Below, in pieces: positions 38,601 to 47,715 of a stretch of 64,000 bases of DNA. Positions within the stretch are counted from its first letter, which is position 1, and every line of letters begins with the position of its first letter. Under the pieces are notes generated by a model, which saw nothing but the letters and a program-made list of their open reading frames with translations, did no database searches and was not told the origin of the DNA. The translations under genes and the position numbers were made by a program. Source of the stretch: Lobosporangium transversale (taxonomy: Eukaryota > Mortierellomycota > Mortierellomycetes > Mortierellales > Mortierellaceae); NCBI RefSeq assembly GCF_002105155.1, contig NW_019028980.1, forward strand, positions 372,001 through 436,000, in the 5' to 3' direction.

Positions 38601-41600
38601 CTTCCACAATTCCTCAGGAAATGCGCGAGATAATGCGTCTGGAATAATGTTCAGCAGGCCTGGACGATAAATACATTCAAAATCATAGTTGAGCAGAGTG
38701 GCCTTCCAATTCAGGATTATTTGTGGCAACTCCTTCTGTTCATGAATGTACGTCAGAGGTCTGTGATCAGTATATAATGTAAATCTTCTTCCCCAAAGGT
38801 AATGGTGAAATTTCATTAGTGCAAAAATAATTGCTAAGAGTTCCTTCTTGTAAGCTGGGTAATTTTTCTCATGCTTATGCAATGCTCTGGCTTGAAAGGA
38901 TATGTAGTTGACCTTGGTTTCATCTTCCTTGCCACCCGGTAGCTGATATAGGACAGCTCCTATGCCTACGTTAGAGGCATCTGTGGCTACAAAGAATTGC
39001 TGAGTAAAATCAGGGAACGATAAGGCTGGAGCTTGGGCTATAAGCGATCTGATGCTGTTAAAGCTTCGCATTTGCTCCTTATTAAGATCAAAAGTGCCTT
39101 TGGCATTGCGCAGGGCATCTAGAGGTGCTGTGAGCGAGCTGTACAAGGGTATATACTCCCTAAAATAATTGAAGAGGCCTAAATAGCGTTGAACCATCTT
39201 CTTATTGGTAGGTGGTGTCCATGAATGCACATTAGCAACCTTGTTGATATCTATTTTGCGTCCTTCTTTGTTGATTATGAACCCCAGTAGTAGCACTTCT
39301 GTACTAAGGAATTTACTCTTTTCTCTATTGATTATCAACTTTGCAGCTGTAAGCCTTTCTATGACAATGCTGACATGAAGAATATGATCCTCTGCTGTGT
39401 GCGAATAGACAATAATGTCATCCACATAATTGTCAGCAAAGTGCAGATCATCTAAGAGTTGTGACATTCCTCTTTGGAAGATACTCGTGAGGGGTTTTAA
39501 ACCAAAAGGTGCTCTAGCAAACATATATTGCTTACCACCGTACGTAAATGCAGTTAGTGGTTGGCTTGATTTCTCTACAGGCATGCGATGATACGCCTGA
39601 GACAGATCAATTGCGGTGAAATACAGATGCCCTGCTACCCTCTGCTGGATATCAGTGATTAATGGTAGAGGGAAGACATCAGTATCCTCTAGTTGACGAT
39701 TCAACATTCTTGGATCAAGGCATACTCTATATTTCAGAATATTACCATCCAGGTCACGGCGTGCTGCCATTGTCAGGGAGTTATTATACGGACACCCCTT
39801 AGGTGCTGGAACGATAACACCCGTTTCTTGCCACTTCTGGATGGTCTTTTCCACTTCTTCTTTTTCAATTTGCGAATGGAATGGGCGAGATCTTTCCTGG
39901 ATGATACAGGTGGGTTTAACCTTTAGCTGGACCTTCATTGTATCAAGATTGCAAAATGAATTTGGCGAGATGGCTTCATTCGCCTGTAAATAAGGCTCCA
40001 GTGCTAACAGGAACTTTTCTTTCAATGCTTTGAATTCAGCATTGTTTTCTCTTTCTGGAGTTTGTGACGGAATGACTTGAGGTTTTTCATCATATGGGAC
40101 CCATAGGGATTCCTCCTCTCGTATCTCCGGCATGGCTATTCCCGTGATAGAAAAGCCGAGTCTAGCGAAGAGATCCATTCCCAACACGAAGTCATAATAC
40201 TCAATGTCCATGACCGACAATTGATATTCTCCAGATCTATTGTTGCAGACCAATTGGACTTTATCACAAGTAATGGCATTATCCGTGCTAGTCCCTTTTT
40301 CTATCATTGCTATAGATTCTCCTGGTACTCGACCATAGCGAATACCTTGCTCTATGGCTACTTCCTTACTGAGCAAAGAAGTTGTGGCGCCTGGATCTAA
40401 CAATGCTGTATATTGTTGCCCGTTTATAAATATAGGCACAGCTATTCTATTATCACCAGGAGCGGGACCTTTGAAAGCCCCTAGGTGCTTGATACAAGCT
40501 TTCTCAACAATTGAGTACGAGGAAAAGAAGGATTCTTTATTCGGAATTATGTCTCTTATGAGCGCACTATCACTAATCCTCTTAAAAGCACTGACTGAGG
40601 CAAGCGGCTTGCGCACATCAGTTCTCTTGACGTCCTTGGGCTTATCCTTAGAATGATCTCTGACTTGATCCTTAGCATACCGACAGTCCTCCGGGGCATG
40701 TTTGTACGGATTCGACCTACACTTCTCCGTTCCCTTACACCAGACCTTGAATGGTTTAGCCTTCTTGGCTTCTCTATCACTTGACGGATTGGCATTAAGT
40801 CGAGATCTTTTATGACTAGATCTCGGAACCTCTCTAGGAGTGTATTCCGATCTGGACTTGATGGATCGCAAATACTGTTCTCCAGCGTCTCCTCCATACT
40901 TCTGGATAAACCAATGGGCGTCATCGGTTCGTTTCTCACCTAAGGCACCTGGTGTCTTTTCTAGGAACTCTAGAAACTCCTTCAAAGAGCTAACACTTTT
41001 CACTGAGCCGAATTCCTTGATGACAGCCTGAAATCCTACGTCGGACAGATGATTGCATAAAGCTTTGATGAGCATATAGCAGCCATCATCTGGGATTCCA
41101 GCTGCCTCAACCAGTGGTAGCAATCGTTGCGCGAACGACCTAATAGTGTCATTCTTCTCAGGCCTCATAACTAGCGCCATATCAGCGATGTAAGCCCCTA
41201 GAATGTCAAACTTTAGAGCTTTATTCAAGCATGTAACTGCCCGAGACCAGGTCCTGTCTTGAAGAGGCACTTTCTTGATGAGATCGTCATAGTCTCGCGC
41301 CAGGCCGGACACTTTGGAAACGCAGAGGGATAAGTAATCCCATGCTAGTTTGTCGAAAAGAACATCAGAAAGGTTACGACGGAATATCCTCTCAAAGTCA
41401 TCACGGAAAGTGACAACCCTGATTGCTATTTCCTTGACCATATTCTTGCCGGGAACCTTGGACACGTCTAAATCAAGCATAGGCGCATCCGCAAACGTTT
41501 TCTTCTTGACCTTGGTATAGTCTACCTCTTCTGAATCTTCCATCAAAGGAATGTTCTCTTCTTTGAAGATTCGATGAAGTGCGTCATGTTCGGGATTAGC

Positions 41601-42107
41601 AGGATCCCATTTCACCGTTATACGGTGACTATCTGCTTCAGACACACTCGATCTATCAATCGAAACGTCCTCGCTTGAAGATAAGCCATTTCTGACCTCC
41701 TCCATATGTTCAATAGAACTATTCAAGTCTTCAGTTTGTCTTACTAAGACCTTCAAGATGTCTGCCTTCTGTTGAGCGAGATCGCCTAAGGCCTTGGTAA
41801 GTGTCTTTTCATCAATGTCAATTTTTCTTAACTTTGATTTGGCATCATTGTACCTAAGGAACAGCAATGCCTTCTTTCTGAGTGTCTCCTCCTTCTGAAG
41901 TCTATAACTTCGAAGAAGCATCGTAACATTCTCGATATCGGGAACAGCATCACTGCCGAACTCGACTACACTCTCCGTCGTATCTACGACCAGGCTAGCC
42001 ACCAATAAGTTCAACTGCTCGACAGGTGTCAAGCCTGAGCCATTCTCTGGTGAAGAGATTTCCATATCAACATCTTCGTTAATTGGTACTTTATTAATAT
42101 TAGACAT
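38454..42107 (-). CDS. Chromovirus Gag-protease-reverse transcriptase-RNase H polyprotein
   Basis: An open frame of 1217 codons; the last ~45 are probably out of the true frame after a shift near 38590. Gag occupies about residues 1-480 and includes a Cys/His motif at about 456-475 with spacing C-x5-C-x6-H-x4-C, unlike the usual C-x2-C-x4-H-x4-C knuckle. The retropepsin site at about 571 reads LLDPGATTS, with Pro where D-S/T-G is usual. The reverse transcriptase has the family PFGLKPL block and YVDD at about 894. RNase H has ATDASNVGIGAVL at about 1040 and YTDHRPLTY. Gag and Pol share one frame without a gag-pol shift. The start is the ATG about 95 bp inside the 5' LTR. Confidence 0.9.
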   Translation of the reverse strand: MSNINKVPINEDVDMEISSPENGSGLTPVEQLNLLVASLVVDTTESVVEFGSDAVPDIENVTMLLRSYRLQKEETLRKKALLFLRYNDAKSKLRKIDIDEKTLTKALGDLAQQKADILKVLVRQTEDLNSSIEHMEEVRNGLSSSEDVSIDRSSVSEADSHRITVKWDPANPEHDALHRIFKEENIPLMEDSEEVDYTKVKKKTFADAPMLDLDVSKVPGKNMVKEIAIRVVTFRDDFERIFRRNLSDVLFDKLAWDYLSLCVSKVSGLARDYDDLIKKVPLQDRTWSRAVTCLNKALKFDILGAYIADMALVMRPEKNDTIRSFAQRLLPLVEAAGIPDDGCYMLIKALCNHLSDVGFQAVIKEFGSVKSVSSLKEFLEFLEKTPGALGEKRTDDAHWFIQKYGGDAGEQYLRSIKSRSEYTPREVPRSSHKRSRLNANPSSDREAKKAKPFKVWCKGTEKCRSNPYKHAPEDCRYAKDQVRDHSKDKPKDVKRTDVRKPLASVSAFKRISDSALIRDIIPNKESFFSSYSIVEKACIKHLGAFKGPAPGDNRIAVPIFINGQQYTALLDPGATTSLLSKEVAIEQGIRYGRVPGESIAMIEKGTSTDNAITCDKVQLVCNNRSGEYQLSVMDIEYYDFVLGMDLFARLGFSITGIAMPEIREEESLWVPYDEKPQVIPSQTPERENNAEFKALKEKFLLALEPYLQANEAISPNSFCNLDTMKVQLKVKPTCIIQERSRPFHSQIEKEEVEKTIQKWQETGVIVPAPKGCPYNNSLTMAARRDLDGNILKYRVCLDPRMLNRQLEDTDVFPLPLITDIQQRVAGHLYFTAIDLSQAYHRMPVEKSSQPLTAFTYGGKQYMFARAPFGLKPLTSIFQRGMSQLLDDLHFADNYVDDIIVYSHTAEDHILHVSIVIERLTAAKLIINREKSKFLSTEVLLLGFIINKEGRKIDINKVANVHSWTPPTNKKMVQRYLGLFNYFREYIPLYSSLTAPLDALRNAKGTFDLNKEQMRSFNSIRSLIAQAPALSFPDFTQQFFVATDASNVGIGAVLYQLPGGKEDETKVNYISFQARALHKHEKNYPAYKKELLAIIFALMKFHHYLWGRRFTLYTDHRPLTYIHEQKELPQIILNWKATLLNYDFECIYRPGLLNIIPDALSRAFPEELWKSPKEEQATCSTSRQIASMRREQRLPRMFRQLHSHLIRSSCLPLYRLLI

Positions 42108-42203
42108 GATTGAAATAAAGGGATTGAAATTATGGAAAAAAAAAAATGGTTGGATGGATTGATAAAATGGATGGATGTAACTCTATGTAGATCCTTGAAA
42201 AAA

Positions 42204-42373
42204 TGATATGTTTTATGGTAAATCGGAAGTCAAGGAGATCAAAAGTTGTTTATTATTTTAGCTAGGTCGGAGCCTTATATAGGCTCCAACATAGCCGTCA
42301 CTAATTGCTCTGATCTATGAATAAAAAGGGGAGTGCTCCATTTGGGTACACTCCCTAGCCTCAGGACGTAACA
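42204..42373 (-). repeat. 5' LTR of the chromovirus
   Basis: 170 bp, identical to the LTR at 35461-35630 as far as I can read, and followed on the plus-strand side by the second ATTAC at 42374-42378. Confidence 0.95.
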
Positions 42374-42378
42374 ATTAC

Positions 42379-45300
42379 GAACGAAATGATCCAACACCAA
42401 GGACCGCAGGGGCTCTTTATCCTCTTCCAAATCATAAGTGCCACTATCGTGCAAGAAGACGTCCCCAAGGATTGGAAGACGGGGCTCCTCTATTGCATAC
42501 CAAAAGCTCCAGAATGGTCAGGAAACATGGCAGAGGTAAGGCCGATAGCTTTGTTGGAGCACGCACGGAAAATAATGTTTGCAGTAATAACAAATAGGTT
42601 AAGCGCGATCATGGCCAGGCACGATATTCTACGAGGACCAAACTTCTCTGTTCTTAAAGGTACTACCACTAAGGATCCGATCCATATCCTGCAAGCGGCA
42701 ATGGAAGACGCAAGAGAGTTCAAGAAAGAACAGTGGATTGTGTTCCAAGACATGAAACGGTGTTTCGACTCTGTCAACTGCGCCCCCGATGGGATGCTTT
42801 CTCGCGGACTAAGACGGCTCCAGGTCCCTGAACAGTTCATACGCCTATGTGAAAACATCGCCATTTCCAAAGTGAACAGGGTGATTACTGAATACGGACC
42901 AACTGACGAGTATCATCCAGAGTGCGGTTTGGATCAAGGTGGAGTGGAATGTCCGCTTTTATGGAGAATAGCATATGATGCACTCCTGTGTGAAATTATA
43001 GACAGTAGCACTGGATATAGTCTAGAGGGACCAAGAGGGACACCATCAGTTGCTGGCCTTGCTTTCGTGGATGATACTACATGGATATCGGACTCCAAAG
43101 CGCATATGCAGGAGATACTTGACATTGCAACGACATTCTTCATTCTTAACGGGGTGGAAGTGAACGCCAAGAAAACGCAGGTCATCTGTATCAACAGCAA
43201 GCAGGATAGGAGGAGCACGCTGAAATTTGGGACACCTACAGAAGAGATCCGACCAGTGGAAAAGAATGAATCGGTACGGATTCTTGGTGTTTGGGTCACA
43301 GCAACAGGAAATCCAACAGCAACACAGCAAATAGTGGAGCAGGAAATAGAAACGACCTGTAACATTCTCCGGTCCAAAGCCCTGACAGATCGGCAGACAA
43401 CGTATATTGTCAATAATGTGCTCATCCCAAAGGTGCTGTATAGGATTTCGGCCCAAATGTTGCCACCAACGTTCCTACAGAAGATGACTGGTAAGTATAT
43501 GTCACTGTGTAAGCGGAAAGCACGTATGCCATCAACTACGCCAAACAGCATTATGAACCACAATAGATTGTATGCCATCAAAGACTTGGCGAACGCTCAA
43601 GCGGAAGAACAAATATCTACCCTGGCGCTTCGACTTAATGACAGCAATGTAATGGGACGGATATGTCGGACACGAGTACTGATGCTGCAGCACAGGAATA
43701 AGATGGAAGTCTCGCCAACTTTGGAGCCACATCGTGTCAAAAAGTATCGCCACAACTTTATATCGAATGTTTGTGAAGAAATGAAGAATCGTAACATTAC
43801 TTTCGACCTATCGATCGCAGCCGAATTTGGTCTCCCACACAACGCTCTCTCGACATGGAAATGGCTAAACGGAGAATTACCACACGTATGGAAGGCGCTC
43901 ACCAAGCGTATGGTATACTTTGTGGATCAAATACTTACGGATGATAAGGAGGACATGATCTCATGGCACGCATTCAGGACCCGTTACGGAGGGCCTAAAG
44001 TTTCGCCATTCTGGTTCAACCAACTTCAAAACTTTTGCTTCGACAACGATTATGTGGGTAGGCATGCAAGAGGATGGAGCAGGAGGAAACTGGCACTCTT
44101 AGACGTCAGTGATGATGACAGCAACAGCGACAGTAGTTATGTCAGCTCGGTAGACGGGGATACAGAAGACGAAGATCGAGAAGCGATTCGTGCACTCAAC
44201 CAATTCATAAAGGATGAGGCAGCGAACAGAACTTTGACAGTATCACCGGCTAATCAAGCTGTTGAGCCACCAATTGGAATTAAGTGGATTCTAGATCAAC
44301 AGAAGGAGCGGAAAAAGAGACGAGAAGCTGTTATGAAAGAGGCGCGCAGAGCAACCAGAGAACATAATCTTAGGCGACAAAGAGCAAAGTTAGATGCCAT
44401 AGTCAGAAGAGCAGAACGCCACCAGGACCGAGAGCGAAGGCATGGTGAACGCATGCGAGCCCGCGAAGAAGCGAGGAGACGCCGGACCCAGAACACAAGG
44501 AGATATGAGGGTCTGAGCGAGCAAGCTCTGCTAAGGAGAGCAAAAGTCGACCTGGATTCCAACGAGACACCGTGCCTAAAAGTGATCCCTGAAGTCAACA
44601 GAGGCCTAGCCAGGGACACAAATGGAGTTATCATTAGTGCCAATACCGAGGAGAAAATCCAACGCCAAAGGGAACGGTACAATACCCAGCCGGGTAATGT
44701 CATTTATACGGATGGATCTCTCAAAGATATTGGCACTGAAAGAGTAAGTATGGCATTTGGTGTGGTAGTCCAGACACAAGAGGGTGAGTTTTACACTGCG
44801 CTATCTGGTAGAGTAGCAGGCAACGCATCCTCGACAAAGGCAGAGCTAGCTGGTTTGTTGGCAGGAATACTTATCAGCCCACGAAACAGACCTATGACAA
44901 TCCGACTTGATAACAGCGCAGTTGTGACTCAATTCCGAGCATTGGTCCGAGGCAGAGTGGATAGCACGTTGCGACAACGTATTAGATCACCGTATGCAGT
45001 ATGGTGGGCAGCTATACACAACGCATTTATTCAACAAGGATCGGAAGTCACGGTCGAGTGGGTCAAAGGACATGTCGGCAACAGAGGGAACGAAGAAGCG
45101 GACGAAGCAGCAAAACATGGACATTATGGCGAGCTATGGGATATCAACATAACGGAGCATAATGACATGTACTGCCATGCAAAGTTCAACGGTGTACCAG
45201 CGGAAGATGACTTAAGGCAGATCCTTAAGTTACAGTCAACAACTCGTACACATCACACGTGGATCGCTCAGAACAGGACGCAGGAGCATGTTAAGGATTG

Positions 45301-46246
45301 GACAAAAATTGATTGGCGAGCTACTATGAACATTGTTCATGATAGCAACCTACCGAAAGGACTCTTCACCAGCCCAGCGGACTGCCAAAAGCGAGCGCAC
45401 AGGATCAAGCAACTCCATGGAATGTTGCCTACACAGTCATATATGAGACACTGGAGGCCAGACCTTTATGAAGACGGCAACTGCAGAGTGTGTGGGACAG
45501 AGGATGAAGACACATCGCACATCTGGAGATGTCCAAGGACGATGGAGACTCAGGCCGAGAAGTGGAAGGAGATAATCCAAAATGTGAATGTGATAGGGGA
45601 GAGGACATGGAGGAAAGAGTTGAAAGCAGTGCAGGAGCAAGCACAAAGGGCCAGAGAGAGAGGTGTAGACCCACCAAGGACAAAAGAGCCAACTTTTACT
45701 GCGGCAGAGGAGGACTACATTTGGGAAACTCTGGAGATGCATATCGATGGTGTGCGAGAAGTACGACGCCATGGTGATAGGAACGGCGATGATGAGGAAG
45801 AGAGAGAGCACACACCAGATTGGTCTGTGCAGGACATTTACCATGGACTTACGCCCAAGTCCATTGCTCAGAGTTGGAAAGTTGGCTTCAAGACAACAAC
45901 AAGGATAGCTACATATATGGCAGGGCGCTTCGTCAAGGCCATAGAGGAATTCGGTCGTACAGAAATCTGGAACAAACGGTGTAAAGTCACCGTTGAATGG
46001 GAAAAGGCTCGTGGAATCACTGCTATGAGCAAACGCGCTAGAGGACGCAACTGTGTTGGGGAGCACAGACGTAGTAGCAATGATTTCCTTGTCCCTTCCC
46101 TCAGACAAAGACAGAAGCTGAATGTAAAAGAGATCTACAAGATCGCGGATGACCGAGTCCGGGACAGTTACCTTGGGAAAACCAAACTGGACGTGATGGA
46201 GCGGCTAGGTGGAATGAAGTTTTTGATGACTATGGATAGCGGATAA
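42379..46246 (+). pseudogene. LINE ORF, 3' part: reverse transcriptase, RNase H, Cys/His motif
   Basis: Continuation of the split LINE ORF, about 1290 codons without a stop. The reverse transcriptase covers roughly the first 330 codons (VRPIALLEHARKIM, FQDMKRCFDSVN, GLDQGGVECPLLWRI, LAFVDDTTWISDS). A linker rich in Arg and Glu with coiled-coil character spans about 44280-44520. RNase H at 44697-45110 shows YTDGSLKD, KAELAGLLAGI, RLDNSAVV and WVKGHVGNRGNEEADE, with all expected acidic residues. A C-x2-C...H...C motif (CRVCGTEDEDTSHIWRC) lies at about 45480-45540. The last ~180 residues are conserved in the neighbouring truncated copy. The only lesion I see is the chromovirus insertion. Confidence 0.88.
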
Positions 46247-46466
46247 TTTGTCGCGTTGCGCAACAGGCCACGTCGGAAAGGTGGACTTTGAGTACCAACC
46301 ACGGCGGTCAGGGTTTATGAAATCATGGATACAGCGGCTCTTGTCGTTTGTGCAGTAATAGCTGTTTATTGACTATAGTTTCTGGAGCATTTTGTTCATA
46401 GAGTGTAGAAAATAAATCCCATGACCCTGAGGGTCCTTGTTATCAAAAAAAAAAAAAAAAAAAAAA

Positions 46467-46484
46467 ATTGTAAAGTGTCCATTT
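46467..46484 (+). repeat. Right target-site duplication of LINE copy 1
   Basis: ATTGTAAAGTGTCCATTT, the same 18 bp as 35067-35084, placed directly after the poly(A) tail of LINE copy 1. It is immediately followed by LINE copy 2. Confidence 0.9.
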
Positions 46485-47324
46485 GAATGGCTCGTGGGTC
46501 CCCCGACAACGTGATTTGGGGCTCTTTGGAAGCGATGTTCAAGGGCGTCAGAGAGATTCGACATGCAAGCACTCTGTTTGGTGAGGAAGATGTGGATATG
46601 GGACGGAGGAACGAGGGTGAGGATGCCCACTGGACTGTCCAAGACTTGTACCACGGTTTGGTGCCGAAGGAACTGATACAAAAATGGAAGACGATCTTCA
46701 GAACCACAGCATCGATCTCAAGGTACATTGTTTGCCGCTTTGTCAAGTCAATCGAGGAACTCGGCAGGACTGAAATCTGGAACAGACGCTGCAAAGTCAC
46801 CGTCAACTGGGAAAGAGACAATGGTATCACCTCTGTGAGCAAACGCGCCAGGGGACGCAACTGTGTTGGGAGGCACAGACGTAGCAGAGGTGAATTCTTT
46901 GGCTCTCACCAGGGACAGCGACGAACAGCAGATGTGAAGGCGATCAGGACTGAGGCAGACCGGCGAGTGGCGGCAAGCTACCGGCAGCAGGTGGAATTGG
47001 CGATTATGGAGCGTCTGGAAAGCTGTAAATTTTTGATGATTGAGGACAGTGGCTAAAGGATGACCTTCGCGCACAACAGGCCAAGTAGGGAGTAGAGCCG
47101 TGCCACAGGTCCTCTGGGACCAAGGAAGTCTACTCAATGCTGACGTGGTTTATGAACAGGATGTAGTACTGTGGCAGTATGACGATGCGGCTTCGGTCGA
47201 TTATTGGATACCGCTTTATTTGCGACCCCAGTAATGGGGCAACCCATTTATAGAGCTAACATCTAAATAAATCCTACATGACCTCGTGGGTCCTTGTTAT
47301 CAAAAAAAAAAAAAAAAAAAAAAA
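46485..47324 (+). mobile_element. LINE copy 2, strongly 5'-truncated
   Basis: About 840 bp containing only the C-terminal coding end, 3' UTR and a poly(A) tract (47302-47324). It is a diverged relative of copy 1: the encoded ends share WxVQDxYHGL, ELGRTEIWN, RCKVTV and KRARGRNCVG, and both 3' ends read GGTCCTTGTTATC(A)n. I could not find its own target duplication; the original left junction was displaced by insertion of copy 1. Confidence 0.85.
46487..47056 (+). pseudogene. LINE copy 2 ORF remnant (C-terminal extension)
   Basis: About 189 codons, open to a stop at 47054-47056, homologous to the last part of the copy 1 ORF. It lacks reverse transcriptase and RNase H, so it cannot be functional alone. 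The ATG at its start is fortuitous. Conservation of this C-terminal region between two diverged copies suggests it is under selection in active elements. Confidence 0.8.
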
Positions 47325-47335
47325 GATAAACTCAT

Positions 47336-47378
47336 ATAAATAAATCCTACATGACCTCGTGGGCCCTCGTTATAAAAT
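47336..47378 (+). mobile_element. LINE copy 3, tail fragment
   Basis: A 43-bp stretch (TAAATAAATCCTACATGACC onward, ending CTCGTTATAAAA) repeats the 3' terminus of copy 2 with a few substitutions. It is the remnant of a third insertion or a local duplication of the tail. Confidence 0.65.
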
Positions 47379-47715
47379 ATATATAATTATATGTATAGAA
47401 GATAATGGCTTTATTTGCAGCTTTTAACCCTACGAAACGATTTTACTTCGTTATCAAAAAACATAAAAAAATTTACTTTGGGAGATGAACATTGATACAA
47501 GTTAGTGTTCCGCTGAAGACTGTATGAAGGAGGGTTAGAAAATATGGGCAGGAACCAGGTCAGGTATATCAAGCACAGATTCTAACAAAATAAATGGGTA
47601 TCAAGCAAGGTAGCCAGCTTTAATTCTATTTTTTTTTTTTTTCTTGATATTATTGTTAAGGTCGTTACAGTTATTGGTTTGTTTGGTAATGAGGGTCCTC
47701 CGCCGGCTGTTCGGC
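47379..47715. other. Intergenic, 337 bp
   Basis: AT-rich sequence between the LINE cluster and the convergent end of the ARMC8-like gene. It includes a TATATAATTATATG palindromic patch near 47380. No gene is seen. Confidence 0.5.

Larger units (their letters stand above)
35461..42373 (-). mobile_element. Ty3/gypsy chromovirus, full length, nested in the LINE
   Basis: A 6.9-kb LTR retrotransposon on the minus strand. The two 170-bp LTRs (35461-35630, 42204-42373) appear identical base for base. The 5-bp duplication ATTAC flanks the element (35456-35460, 42374-42378). Order on the minus strand: 5' LTR, gag, protease, reverse transcriptase, RNase H, integrase, chromodomain, 3' LTR. Integrase downstream of RNase H places it in Ty3/gypsy, and the C-terminal chromodomain makes it a chromovirus. 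The integrase part carries several frame breaks. A separate intact ORF lies on the plus strand between the chromodomain and the 3' LTR. I could not find a TGG-type primer-binding site next to the 5' LTR. Confidence 0.95.
35085..46466 (+). mobile_element. LINE (non-LTR retrotransposon) copy 1, 5'-truncated, interrupted by a chromovirus
   Basis: The element runs from the left duplication to a terminal A tract at 46445-46466 and is flanked by an 18-bp target duplication. Without the 6.9-kb insertion it is about 4.5 kb. A single reading frame is open from the first bases to 46246 when the inserted element and one ATTAC are ignored. There is no endonuclease domain: the frame begins in the region just N-terminal to the reverse transcriptase, so the copy is 5'-truncated, as is usual for LINEs. 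Domains: reverse transcriptase with FVDD, Arg/Glu-rich linker, RNase H, Cys/His motif and a long C-terminal extension. The 3' UTR ends GGGTCCTTGTTATC(A)n, shared with the neighbouring copies. Confidence 0.9.

Noticed and set aside
42170-42203. tRNA primer-binding site next to the chromovirus 5' LTR
   Set aside because: The minus-strand sequence after the LTR (TTTTTTCAAGGATC...) has no TGG start and no match I can recognise to a tRNA 3' end, including the nearby tRNA-Leu.
42490-46108. Several long minus-strand frames (up to 223 codons) opposite the LINE ORF
   Set aside because: They mirror the coding strand, have no family features and are explained by the codon bias of the LINE ORF.
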